A stretch of 64,000 nucleotides of DNA, from positions 186,001 through 250,000 of the forward strand of contig MKTZ01000010.1 in NCBI GenBank assembly GCA_001898505.1, read 5' to 3'. Within the stretch, counting starts at the first letter, position 1; each line of letters begins with the position of its first letter. Below are positions 1 through 8,456 of the stretch, piece by piece. A program made the translations under genes and the position numbers. The stretch is from Sphingobacteriales bacterium 50-39. Its GTDB lineage: Bacteria; Bacteroidota; Bacteroidia; Chitinophagales; Chitinophagaceae. A model generated the notes under the pieces. That model did not search any database and was not told the DNA's origin. It was given only the letters and a program-made list of their open reading frames with translations.

Positions 1-1
1 C

Positions 2-775
2 GTGCCCGAGAGTCCCAGGTGGTTGATCGCAAGGGGCAGGAAGGAAGAAGCGTTGGATATATTGAAAAAGGTCAACGGCGAGGAGGTGGCGCCTGTTGTC
101 TATAATGAGATCGTCGATGCGCTGCGTCATGAAACGGGCACGCTGAAAGAGCTGTTCAAGCCGGGGCTGCGAATGGCTATGCTGGTGGGGGCGTTCCTTG
201 CCCTTTTCAGTCAGATCACGGGGATCAATGCCATCATCTATTATGCTCCGGAGATATTTAAAAGCGCTGGCTTTGGGGCTGAGTCGGCCTTTATGCAAAC
301 GGTGATCATCGGGGTGGTCAATACATTATTTACTTTTCTCGCCATCTGGCTGATCGATAAGGCAGGACGGAGGGCATTGCTGCTTTGGGGTGTGACAGGG
401 ATGATCGTCTGTCTGCTGGCTGTGGGGCTTTGTTATCATTATCATTTTGGCGGCGCCTGGCTATTGATCTGCATCCTTGGCTATATTGCTTCTTTTGCCT
501 GTTCACTCGGGCCTGTGCCCTGGGTGATCATTTCGGAGATATTCCCTACCAAGAACAGGGGTGTCGCCATGTCCTTTGCAACGGTGGTATTATGGGTTGG
601 GGTACTGCTTATTACCCAACTGACGCCCGTGATGCTGGAAAAGCTTGGGGGTGCAAAGACCTTCTTATTATTTATGGTCAATGCTATTGTCCTGCTTGTC
701 TTCACCTGGAAGAGGATACCAGAGACCCGGCAGCGTACGCTGGAAGATATCGAGAAGAGCTGGACCCGTCATTGA
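2..775 (+). CDS. MFS sugar transporter, sugar porter family (C-terminal part; 5' end outside window)
   Basis: Inner-membrane sugar uptake by proton symport or facilitation. The frame is open at the left edge, so only the C-terminal half (257 residues) is present. It opens with PESPRWL, the sugar-porter signature that follows TM6, then has about six hydrophobic segments, including the GINAIIYYAPEIF stretch typical of TM7 in XylE/GLUT-type carriers. It ends with PETRQRTLEDIE, which matches the family's PETKG-type C-terminal motif. A strong terminator follows at 807-837, so it probably ends its own transcript. Its place beside a SusC/SusD/glycosidase locus suggests it imports the released sugar; the substrate cannot be read from sequence. 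Confidence 0.93.
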   Translation: MPESPRWLIARGRKEEALDILKKVNGEEVAPVVYNEIVDALRHETGTLKELFKPGLRMAMLVGAFLALFSQITGINAIIYYAPEIFKSAGFGAESAFMQTVIIGVVNTLFTFLAIWLIDKAGRRALLLWGVTGMIVCLLAVGLCYHYHFGGAWLLICILGYIASFACSLGPVPWVIISEIFPTKNRGVAMSFATVVLWVGVLLITQLTPVMLEKLGGAKTFLLFMVNAIVLLVFTWKRIPETRQRTLEDIEKSWTRH

Positions 776-806
776 GACGCGGGTTATGAGGCAAGAATAG
801 TATACA

Positions 807-837
807 GGGCGGTCCATGGACCGCCCAATTTTTTTTT
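807..837 (+). terminator. Rho-independent terminator after the MFS transporter
   Basis: A perfect 20-bp palindrome at 807-826 (arms GGGCGGTCCA/TGGACCGCCC) is followed by AA and a run of T residues. It lies 31 bp after the transporter stop codon and would separate it from the SusC transcript. Confidence 0.85.
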
Positions 838-865
838 GGCGAATCGAAAAAGAGTTTTACTTTTA
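836..865 (+). promoter_or_regulatory. Candidate promoter of the SusC/SusD operon
   Basis: TTG at 836-838, 19 bp, then TACTTTTA at 858-865. This is one base off the Bacteroidota primary promoter pattern TTG-N17-23-TAnnTTTG. The predicted start point, around 872, would sit directly beside the tandem repeat at 874-893, which fits repression at that site. The match is inferred by eye. Confidence 0.45.
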
Positions 866-873
866 TTAAAAAT

Positions 874-893
874 CAGACTAGACCAGACTAGTA
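874..893 (+). promoter_or_regulatory. Tandem 10-bp repeat, candidate operator (copy 1)
   Basis: Two head-to-tail 10-mers, CAGACTAGAC and CAGACTAGTA, end 68 bp before the SusC start codon. The same arrangement (CAGACTGGAT then CAGACTAGTA) recurs at 8432-8451 before the glycosidase gene. A 10-bp period places both on one face of the helix. The GntR-type regulator encoded at 5806-6816, inside the same locus, is the obvious candidate binder (inference). Confidence 0.6.
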
Positions 894-961
894 AACCAAA
901 CGGTGAAAAAATCTGAGACGGTTAAGGTTGACTAAAAACTAAAAGCCAAAAACTAACGATC

Positions 962-3900
962 ATGCTTAAAAGAATGCTCTTAAAGATGTGCCTCCTAGCC
1001 ATTGTTGCAGGAGGTTTTGTCATTGTACCCGGAGCTGTTTCGGCCCAGGACCTAAAGCAGGTGACGGGCCGGGTAACGGATTCGGCGGGTACTGCCCTGA
1101 GCGGGGTAAGCGTAGGAGTTCGCGGGTCGAAGCGTGGAGCGACTTCGGACTCCACGGGTTATTTTACGTTGAGCGTTCCATCTGCCGGGAACGCGATGCT
1201 TACTTTTTCCATGATAGGCTTTGAGGACAGGCAGGTTTCGTTGAATGGCAGGTCTTCGGTGACTGTGTCGTTGATGAGCAGCCGCAAGGACCTGGGGGAG
1301 GTCGTTGTCATCGGGTATGGTGTCCGGAAGAAGGTCAATCTTACCGGTGCGGTGAGCGACATTACCGGGAGTGAGATTGCCAAGTCGCCCGTGGCGAATA
1401 TCTCCAATGCTCTCGGCGGGTCCATGCCGGGCCTTATCGTGAATACGCGCAGCGGTGAGCCGGGCGCCGATGATGCGGCGTTCTTTATCCGTGGTATGGG
1501 GACCCTGGGCAATACGGCGCCGCTGATCGTCATCGACGGTATCCCTGACCGGCAGGGCGGTTTCAACCGTATAGATCCCAATGACATCGAGACCTTTACG
1601 GTCCTGAAGGATGCTACCGGCGCTATTTACGGTGCGCGGGCCGCCAATGGGGTGGTGCTCATCACCACGAAACGGGGTATCAGCGGCAAATCACAGCTTT
1701 CGTTCAATGCGAATGCATCGATGACGCAGCCTACCCGTGTACCCAAGATGCTGAACTCGCATGACTATGCACAATCGGTGAATGAATATGATGCGCTGAC
1801 AGGCCAGCAGCCGACCTATACAGCGGAGCAATTGCAGAAGTACCAGGATGGCTCCGATCCGCTGGGTTATCCAAATACGAACTGGTGGAAGACCGTCATG
1901 CGGCCCTGGGCATTTCAGACGAATGATGTCATGTCCCTCCGTGGCGGCAGCGATAAGGTGAAATATTATCTATCGGGGCAGTATCTCCGGCAGAACAGCA
2001 TGTACAGGGGAGGTTCTGATTATTATACCAACAAGAATGCCCGCGCCAATGTGGATATCCAGGCTACGCCCAGTCTCCGGATCGGGCTCGATGCCTTGTA
2101 CCGGAACGAGTTCCGTCTGACCGAGGGTCCGCAATACGGCAATGCGGGAGATATCTTTAGCGAGCTGTGGAGCGCTTATCCATATATCGTGTCGAAGTAT
2201 CCCAATGGACTGGTGGGAGTGGGTATTGGCGGCGGGCCGCAGAACAGCATGGTCTATGTGCTGAGCGGGCAGCTGGGTAATTCGACCTACAATTACGATT
2301 TCCTGCAGACCAAGACCTCTTTGAACTGGAATCTGGATCGTATCACGCCGGGCCTGCATCTGGACGCCTATTATGCGTATGACCTGTTCTTCTATGGCTA
2401 TAAAGGTTTTAACGCCCAGCCACCACCGGCATACAGCTACAGCGCAACAACGAATTCCTATACGGAAGTGCAGTCTTCCATTCCACCGAACCTCAATGAT
2501 TCCACGGCGCGCACGGAGGATCAGCTTTTCAACGTAAAGCTCGGGTGGCAGCGTAAATTCGGCCGCAGCTCGCTGGAGGCGTTCGTAGCCTATGAGATGT
2601 CGCGTGAGACATATACCGGATTGGATGCTTTCAAGACGGGATACCTCAGCAACAATGTACAGGAGCTCTTTGCGGGCAGCACGATCGGAGCTACCAATAA
2701 TTCCGGCACCATAAGGACTGCCAGACAGAATTATATCGGCAGGTTGTCCTACAATTTTGACGACAGGTATTTGGTGGATGTGAACATGCGTGAGGATGGA
2801 TCGCCCAATTTCCCCAAAGGAAAGCAATATGGATTCTTCCCGTCGCTGTCCGGCGCCTGGCGTATATCCAACGAGTCGTTCTTTCATTCGAGGGTGATCG
2901 ACGAGCTCAAGGTGCGCGGCAGCTGGGGTCAGACAGGTAACGATGCCGTCAGTCCCTACCAATATATCCAGACGTACCAACTGCAGGCGGGTCAGATATC
3001 CCAATATCTGGCTGCGGGCTATTTCTATGGTGCAAACCCGGGGCAGGTGCCCGGCTTTGTGCTTGGACCTACGCCCAATGTGAACATTACCTGGGAGACT
3101 GCCACGACGACCGACCTCGGAGTGGATATGCGGCTGTTCAAGAACCTGACCTTTGATGTGGATGTGTTCCGGAGCATGCGGACGCATATACTGGTACCGC
3201 CGAATGAGATAATACCAATGTACACGGGTCTCAGCCTGCCGGATGAGAACCTGGGTAAAGTGCTGAACCGTGGCGTGGAGCTCCAGGTAGGATGGCGTAA
3301 GAGCGTCAATAGAGATTTCTCCTATCTCATCAATGGCAATTTTACCTATGCAGCCAACAAGGTGATCTATGAAGCGGAGCCTTCTTCCGTACCGGATTAT
3401 CAGCGTGCGACCGGGCATCCAATCGGAAGTTTCCTGGTGTACCAGGCAGAAGGTCTTTACCAGGATGCGGCGACGGTGAGCAAGACCCCGCATCCGCTGG
3501 GTTCGGGTCCCGGCGACATTCAGTATAAGGATATTAACGGGGACGGTGTCATCAATGGATTGGACAAAGTGCGCACCAATCAATCGTCCACTCCGAAGGT
3601 CATGTATGGCTTCACGTTCGGCGGACGTTACAAGGGATTCGACGCCACTATCTTCTTTCAGGGGCAGGCGGGTGCGCAAGCCTTGTTGCAACCCGGGGGA
3701 CTCAATATGGCGCAGCAGTTCTATGACGGCAGGTGGCAAAAGGCCGGGGATAACAAATACCCCAGGACCTTCAACGGGCCTACCAATGCAACATACGGTT
3801 CCAATACCTATCAGTCTACGTTCTGGCTGTTGAATGACGGTTTCCTTCGTCTGAAGAACGTGGAGGTTGGCTATAATATCGGTGCGAGCAGGTTGATGCA

Positions 3901-4087
3901 GCGGGCCAGGATATCTTCCGCCAGGATCTATATCAGCGGCAATAATCTCTTTTCCATCGACAAATGGGGACCGTCATTCGATCCCGAAGCGCCGGGCACT
4001 ACCTCACCCAATAGCGCGTCGGCTACCAGCGGCAGATATTATCCGCAGCAAAGAGTGCTGAACCTGGGTGTGAACGTCAATTTTTAG
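962..4087 (+). CDS. SusC/RagA-family TonB-dependent outer-membrane transporter
   Basis: TonB-dependent channel that imports oligosaccharides (or peptides) across the outer membrane together with a SusD lipoprotein. The 1041-residue product has a signal peptide (residues 1-28, ending VSA before QD). A carboxypeptidase-D-like regulatory domain follows (about 33-108: VTGRVTDSAGTALSGVSV). Next come a plug domain with the SusC motif GAIYGARAANGVVLITTK (about 220-237) and a long beta-barrel ending in NVNF. No STN domain is present, so it is not a direct anti-sigma signaller. The SusD partner starts 21 bp downstream. The candidate operator at 874-893 lies upstream. SusC assignment is firm; the substrate is unknown. 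Confidence 0.95.
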   Translation: MLKRMLLKMCLLAIVAGGFVIVPGAVSAQDLKQVTGRVTDSAGTALSGVSVGVRGSKRGATSDSTGYFTLSVPSAGNAMLTFSMIGFEDRQVSLNGRSSVTVSLMSSRKDLGEVVVIGYGVRKKVNLTGAVSDITGSEIAKSPVANISNALGGSMPGLIVNTRSGEPGADDAAFFIRGMGTLGNTAPLIVIDGIPDRQGGFNRIDPNDIETFTVLKDATGAIYGARAANGVVLITTKRGISGKSQLSFNANASMTQPTRVPKMLNSHDYAQSVNEYDALTGQQPTYTAEQLQKYQDGSDPLGYPNTNWWKTVMRPWAFQTNDVMSLRGGSDKVKYYLSGQYLRQNSMYRGGSDYYTNKNARANVDIQATPSLRIGLDALYRNEFRLTEGPQYGNAGDIFSELWSAYPYIVSKYPNGLVGVGIGGGPQNSMVYVLSGQLGNSTYNYDFLQTKTSLNWNLDRITPGLHLDAYYAYDLFFYGYKGFNAQPPPAYSYSATTNSYTEVQSSIPPNLNDSTARTEDQLFNVKLGWQRKFGRSSLEAFVAYEMSRETYTGLDAFKTGYLSNNVQELFAGSTIGATNNSGTIRTARQNYIGRLSYNFDDRYLVDVNMREDGSPNFPKGKQYGFFPSLSGAWRISNESFFHSRVIDELKVRGSWGQTGNDAVSPYQYIQTYQLQAGQISQYLAAGYFYGANPGQVPGFVLGPTPNVNITWETATTTDLGVDMRLFKNLTFDVDVFRSMRTHILVPPNEIIPMYTGLSLPDENLGKVLNRGVELQVGWRKSVNRDFSYLINGNFTYAANKVIYEAEPSSVPDYQRATGHPIGSFLVYQAEGLYQDAATVSKTPHPLGSGPGDIQYKDINGDGVINGLDKVRTNQSSTPKVMYGFTFGGRYKGFDATIFFQGQAGAQALLQPGGLNMAQQFYDGRWQKAGDNKYPRTFNGPTNATYGSNTYQSTFWLLNDGFLRLKNVEVGYNIGASRLMQRARISSARIYISGNNLFSIDKWGPSFDPEAPGTTSPNSASATSGRYYPQQRVLNLGVNVNF

Positions 4088-4108
4088 CATAATCAAAAGA
4101 AGATCATC

Positions 4109-5761
4109 ATGAAAAAGATATATGTCATTCTGGGGCTGGCGGTGCTGATGAGCGGAGTATCGTGTAATAAGGTGCTGGATCTGCAGCCTACCAATTCCTT
4201 TTCCACCAATGCCGTGTGGACAAGCTCTGCGCTGGTGCAGGTATTCGTCAACGAGATCTATGCCGAGTCCGTATTTGCCTTCAAGGATGGAGGTTTTGGG
4301 TGGGGCTCGCAAACCGACGAGCTGTTCAGCAATTTCAACTGGTGCAACGAGAATCAATATGTGCAGGGACAGGCTACGCCCGACAATCAGAAAAGCTCTT
4401 TCCCGTTGAACTACAGTTCGACGCTCAATTTCTGGTCGACCCTGTACAGCACCATTCAAAAGACCAATATGTTCTTTGCGAATATAGGGCAGCTGGATAC
4501 GGTGGGCAATCAGGCGGCGATCAAGTCGATGACCGCACAGGTATATTTTCTGCGGGCTCTTTGTTATTTCGAGCTTGAAAAACGTTTTGGCGGAGTGCCT
4601 TTGATCACGAAGGTCTATACCGCGAGCGATACTAAATTTACCGAGACGAGGGCTTCCAGGGATGCTACGACTGCCTTTATCCTGTCGGATATTGCGGCTG
4701 CTCTTCCGGGCCTTCAGTCAGCGGCTCCTTCGGGACAGGAGGGCGTAGCAACTACCGGCGCGGCTCTGGCCCTGAAATCACGTCTTCTGCTGTATGCCGC
4801 CAGTCCCTATTTCAATACCACGAACGATATGTCCAAGTGGCAGGCGGCTGCCGATGCGGCGCGGGCGGTGATCGACCTGAATCAATATTCGCTGTATGGA
4901 ACATCCACTACGTACGGGAAGATCTTTGCCGACTTCTTCAATTCGGAGGTGATCTTTGGGAGAGTCTATGGTAATGTTTTCCAGGACAGGATGAATACCG
5001 TCTACCGTGACCTTAGTCCTAACGGCTATAATGGGTATAGTGCGTACAATGTGCTTCAGCAAATGGTGGATGCGTTCCAAATGAGCGATGGCACGGCTTT
5101 CGACTGGAGCAACCCCACCGAGGCGGCCAATCCATATCAGAATCGTGATCCCAGGCTGTATGCCGACATCTTAACCAATGGAGCTTCTTTCCAGGGGAGG
5201 CCGGCACAGTTCTGGCTGGGCGGGCTGGATTCCAAGCTGAGCGCTCTTTCGCCCTGGAATGCGTCGAAGACCGGCTATACCATTTTAAAGATGGTGGATT
5301 CGAACTATAACTTCAATGTACAGCCTTATAGCGCTGCTCAATGGATCGTCTTCCGGCTGTCGGAGATCTATCTGAACTATGCGGAGGCGGAGGCTGAGTT
5401 GGGAAAGACCGACACGGCGCTGGCCTATCTGAATAAGATCAGGCAACGGGCTGGTATGCCAGACGTGGTCTCGGCGGGGGGCAGCGATCTGATCGACAAG
5501 ATCCGCCAGGAGCGCAGGGTAGAGCTTTGTTTTGAGGGACACCGGTTCTTCGACCTTCGTCGCTGGGGCATTGCCGACCAGGGCGCCGGCAGCGCGCTGG
5601 GTATCATTATTACGCCGACCAATGCGCAAAATACAACTTTCAGCTACCAGGTCGATACGGTACAAAAGAGGGTATGGCAGTCGAGTTTTTATTATTATCC
5701 GATACCGAGATCGGAGATACAAGCGAATCCGAATCTTACACAAAACCCGGGATACAATTGA
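4109..5761 (+). CDS. SusD/RagB-family glycan-binding lipoprotein
   Basis: Surface lipoprotein that caps the SusC channel at 962-4087 and binds its ligand. Its 550 residues begin with a lipoprotein signal (lipobox SGVSC, Cys19). It has the helical TPR-like N-terminal part with the family pattern YFLRALCYFELEKRFGGVPL (about 147-166). The C-terminal SusD motif RLSEIYLNYAEAEAELGK is followed by NKIRQRAGMP and by the late ERRVELCFEGHRFFDLRRW block. The gene follows SusC by 21 bp and the regulator gene follows 44 bp later. Length is normal for the family. Confidence 0.95.
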   Translation: MKKIYVILGLAVLMSGVSCNKVLDLQPTNSFSTNAVWTSSALVQVFVNEIYAESVFAFKDGGFGWGSQTDELFSNFNWCNENQYVQGQATPDNQKSSFPLNYSSTLNFWSTLYSTIQKTNMFFANIGQLDTVGNQAAIKSMTAQVYFLRALCYFELEKRFGGVPLITKVYTASDTKFTETRASRDATTAFILSDIAAALPGLQSAAPSGQEGVATTGAALALKSRLLLYAASPYFNTTNDMSKWQAAADAARAVIDLNQYSLYGTSTTYGKIFADFFNSEVIFGRVYGNVFQDRMNTVYRDLSPNGYNGYSAYNVLQQMVDAFQMSDGTAFDWSNPTEAANPYQNRDPRLYADILTNGASFQGRPAQFWLGGLDSKLSALSPWNASKTGYTILKMVDSNYNFNVQPYSAAQWIVFRLSEIYLNYAEAEAELGKTDTALAYLNKIRQRAGMPDVVSAGGSDLIDKIRQERRVELCFEGHRFFDLRRWGIADQGAGSALGIIITPTNAQNTTFSYQVDTVQKRVWQSSFYYYPIPRSEIQANPNLTQNPGYN

Positions 5762-5787
5762 TAGCGTCCAAACTTGACGTATCTTAG
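5758..5787 (+). promoter_or_regulatory. Candidate promoter of the GntR regulator
   Basis: TTG at 5758-5760, a 19-bp gap, and TATCTTAG at 5780-5787 resemble the Bacteroidota pattern TTG-N17-23-TAnnTTTG with one mismatch. It overlaps the SusD stop region, so the regulator could be transcribed independently of the SusC/SusD mRNA. Weak evidence alone. Confidence 0.35.
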
Positions 5788-5805
5788 GCAAAAGCTCTAC
5801 GAAGT

Positions 5806-6816
5806 ATGAAGACAGTGTTTGGCGAGATAAAGAAACTGGAGTCGGTGCCCTCTTTTTCCAAGCATGACCGGCTGGTACAGGGTATCATCAACGCGATAGA
5901 GGAGAAAGTGCTGGTAAGGGATGAGATGTTGCCTTCCCTCAACGAGATGATACGGGAGCTGCGGTTTTCGAGAGATACTGTAGTGAAGGGGTACCAGGAG
6001 CTCATCAACCGGGGGCTTGTGGGATCGACGCGCGGGCGAGGTTATTATGTGACGAACGGAAATACCGGGCAGACGCTGCAGGTGGCTTTGCTGATGTACA
6101 ATATGGATACGTTCGAGGAGCAGTTCTATCGCAGCTTCAGGGCTGAGCTTGGTCCGAATGTACATCTGAATGTCTTTTTTCATCACGGCAATATCGATGT
6201 ATTCGACACTATCCTGACCCAGGTAAAAGGGAAGTATGGTATGTATGTAGTGGCGCCCATCCCACATCCCCGGACAAAGGCGTTGCTGGAAGCCATTCCC
6301 CGGAACAGGTTCCTGATGGTAGACCGGTATGAGCCGATAGAAGGCGAGTTCAATCATATCACACAGGAGTTCGCCAAATCGTCCTACAGCATATTCATGG
6401 AACTGGCGCCCGTGATCCGGGAATTCGACGAGATGATCTTTTATCACTCCACGGACTCGCTCGACCCGAAAGAGATCGTGGGCGCATTTAGAAAATTTCT
6501 GAAGGACAGCAAGATAAAGGGGAGGATTGTTCCCGAATTCAAGCCGGGGACCATCGAAAAGGGAAAGGTCTATTTTACCCTGGACAACTTTGCCGTATTT
6601 GCCATGCTGAAGGAATGCAAGGCAAAGAAGCTGAAGCCGGGGAAGGACCTGGGAATACTGTCGCACAACGATGAGCCGGCCAAGGAGCTGATCGGCATTA
6701 CTACTTATTCGGCCGATTTTTCCCTGATGGGGAAGAAGGCGGGAGAGTTCGTGATGCGGCGAGACGCGGTGAGCGAGACGATGCCGATGGTGTTGTGGAG
6801 AAGGAATACATTATAG
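5806..6816 (+). CDS. GntR-family transcriptional regulator with LacI-type effector domain
   Basis: 336-residue DNA-binding regulator. Residues about 20-85 form a GntR winged helix (LPSLNEMIRELRFSRDTVVKGYQELINRGLV, then the wing GSTRGRGYYV). The rest resembles the periplasmic-binding-protein fold used by LacI/AraR-type regulators as a sugar sensor (for example DLGILSHNDEPAKELIGITTYS near the C-terminus). This architecture is known for sugar-responsive regulators such as AraR. It sits between SusD and the symporter, inside the locus whose two outer transcription units share the CAGACT tandem repeat, so it is the likely local repressor. Its stop codon TAG abuts the GTG start of the symporter. 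Confidence 0.88.
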   Translation: MKTVFGEIKKLESVPSFSKHDRLVQGIINAIEEKVLVRDEMLPSLNEMIRELRFSRDTVVKGYQELINRGLVGSTRGRGYYVTNGNTGQTLQVALLMYNMDTFEEQFYRSFRAELGPNVHLNVFFHHGNIDVFDTILTQVKGKYGMYVVAPIPHPRTKALLEAIPRNRFLMVDRYEPIEGEFNHITQEFAKSSYSIFMELAPVIREFDEMIFYHSTDSLDPKEIVGAFRKFLKDSKIKGRIVPEFKPGTIEKGKVYFTLDNFAVFAMLKECKAKKLKPGKDLGILSHNDEPAKELIGITTYSADFSLMGKKAGEFVMRRDAVSETMPMVLWRRNTL

Positions 6817-8418
6817 GTGGGAAATATCGTCACGATAGCCAGTTTTCTCCTCTTCACCGGGATCATTGCCTTCGTAGCGTGGAGGCAATCCCGAAAGACG
6901 AGGATCGACACGTTGAGCGGATTGTTCCTGGCCGGCAGAAGCCTTGGTTTCCTGGTCGTGGGAGGAGGGCTTCTCTTCGCCAATATCAATACGGCGACCA
7001 TCGTCGGGGAGAATGAGCTGGTCTACACCAACAATATGACTGTGATGGCCTGGGGCATGACCTCGGTGCTGGCGATGCTGGTGGTCTCTGAGTTTATTAT
7101 GCCCATCTATTTGCGGACCGGTATCGCGACCACACCTGAGTACCTGGCAAAGCGATACGACAAGGCCACGGGGAAGATGGTCTCGATCATTTTTCTTGTA
7201 AGCTATGTTGTGAACCTGCTACCCACCGTGCTGTACAGTGGCGCGGTGGCTTTTAACGGACTATTCCATTTATCGGACCGGCTGCATATCGGCTACTGGC
7301 CGGCCATCTGGATCCTGGTCTGGATCATGGGCGCCACCGGCTGTCTGTACAGCGTGCTTGGAGGTCTGCGGGCGATAGCTGTTTCGGACACGCTGCTGGG
7401 AATGGGCATTTTTGCGGGCGGGGTGCTGTTGCCATTTTTTGCACTGAAATATGTAGGGCATGGCGATGCTGTGGAGGGGCTTCGCAGCGTGCTGGAGACG
7501 CATAAGGATCATTTGAACAGCATTGGCGGGTCTTCGGACCCGATCCCATTTTCGACCCTTTTCACGGGGATGATACTGGTCAACCTGTATTATTGGGGGA
7601 CTGAACAGTATATCGTACAGCAGGTGCTGGCTTCGCGTGATCTGAAGACCTGTCAGCAGGGTATCGCTGTGGCCTGTCTTGGCAAGCTGGTGTCGCCTCT
7701 GTTGCTGAATATACCCGGGCTGATAGCCGTGCATGTCTTTTCGCATATGCACAATACTGCCGAGGTGTTCCCCGCGTTGTCGGCGCTGGTATCGCCGCCC
7801 TTTATCTCCGGGTATTTTGCGGCCATCATTTTTGGAGCGGGGTTGAGCACCTTTAATGCGGGGCTCAACAGCAGCAGCACACTTTTTGTGCTGAACATCT
7901 ATCGTCCCTGGCGGATGACGCGAGGACTTGGGGTAGAAGAAAAGGCCATGGTGCGGGTGGCGAAGCGGTTCGAACTGGGCATTTGTTTCCTTGCGATGTC
8001 AGTAGCTCCTGCCCTGGTGCTGGCCCAGAAAGGATTCTATACCTATATACAGACTGTCAACGGGTTTTTCAACGTTCCCATCTTCACGGTGATATTCGTG
8101 GGGATGGTGACGAAGCGGGTGCCGCCCCTGGCGGCGAAGCTGGGGCTGGTCTTTTTTATCGTCTGTTATGGGCTTACGCAGACCGTCCTGCCTGTGCGGC
8201 TGCATTTTCTGCATGTGCTGGCCATTCTTTTTGTCGTAACGGCGACGCTTATGCTTTTGATCGGGCGGCTGTGGCCTATGGCCGAGCCATACCGGACGCC
8301 GTTGAATAATAAGGTTGAGGTGATACCCTGGCGGGACCGTTATTGGTATGCAGTGCTTTTATTAGCTATGATGACGGGGTTGTTCATACTTTTTTCACCA
8401 GCGGGTCTTGCGAAATAA
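6817..8418 (+). CDS. Sodium/solute symporter (SSS family)
   Basis: Inner-membrane sodium-coupled sugar or organic solute uptake. The 533-residue product has about 13-14 hydrophobic segments. SSS-family traits include FLAGRSLGFLVVGGGLLFANINTATIVG near the N-terminus, GIATTPEYLAKRYD at about 107-120, and WGTEQYIVQQVLASRDLKTCQQG in the middle. The GTG start is chosen because the encoded N-terminus is the expected first membrane helix; the codon directly follows the TAG stop of the regulator, giving TAGGTG and probable translational coupling. With two different inner-membrane sugar carriers flanking the locus (this and the MFS at 2-775), the import steps may serve different products. Confidence 0.92.
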   Translation: MGNIVTIASFLLFTGIIAFVAWRQSRKTRIDTLSGLFLAGRSLGFLVVGGGLLFANINTATIVGENELVYTNNMTVMAWGMTSVLAMLVVSEFIMPIYLRTGIATTPEYLAKRYDKATGKMVSIIFLVSYVVNLLPTVLYSGAVAFNGLFHLSDRLHIGYWPAIWILVWIMGATGCLYSVLGGLRAIAVSDTLLGMGIFAGGVLLPFFALKYVGHGDAVEGLRSVLETHKDHLNSIGGSSDPIPFSTLFTGMILVNLYYWGTEQYIVQQVLASRDLKTCQQGIAVACLGKLVSPLLLNIPGLIAVHVFSHMHNTAEVFPALSALVSPPFISGYFAAIIFGAGLSTFNAGLNSSSTLFVLNIYRPWRMTRGLGVEEKAMVRVAKRFELGICFLAMSVAPALVLAQKGFYTYIQTVNGFFNVPIFTVIFVGMVTKRVPPLAAKLGLVFFIVCYGLTQTVLPVRLHFLHVLAILFVVTATLMLLIGRLWPMAEPYRTPLNNKVEVIPWRDRYWYAVLLLAMMTGLFILFSPAGLAK

Positions 8419-8431
8419 TATGCTATATTTA

Positions 8432-8451
8432 CAGACTGGATCAGACTAGTA
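8432..8451 (+). promoter_or_regulatory. Tandem 10-bp repeat, candidate operator (copy 2)
   Basis: CAGACTGGAT and CAGACTAGTA lie head to tail and end 5 bp before the glycosidase ATG. The second unit is identical to the second unit at 884-893. A TATATTTA box (8424-8431), close to the Bacteroidota -7 element, directly precedes it, although no well-spaced -33 TTG was found. The repeat would therefore fall at the transcript start and in a very short leader. Confidence 0.55.
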
Positions 8452-8456
8452 TACTT

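Noticed and set aside
1970-3739. Long open frame (589 codons) on the minus strand opposite the first SusC gene
   Set aside because: It lies wholly inside a SusC gene with full domain support; its translation is rich in Ile, Arg and His with no domain, a usual shadow of GC-biased codons.
8343-8456. Extension of the glycosidase frame upstream to a TTG at 8343
   Set aside because: It overlaps the symporter end and gives no signal peptide; the ATG at 8457 begins a clear one.
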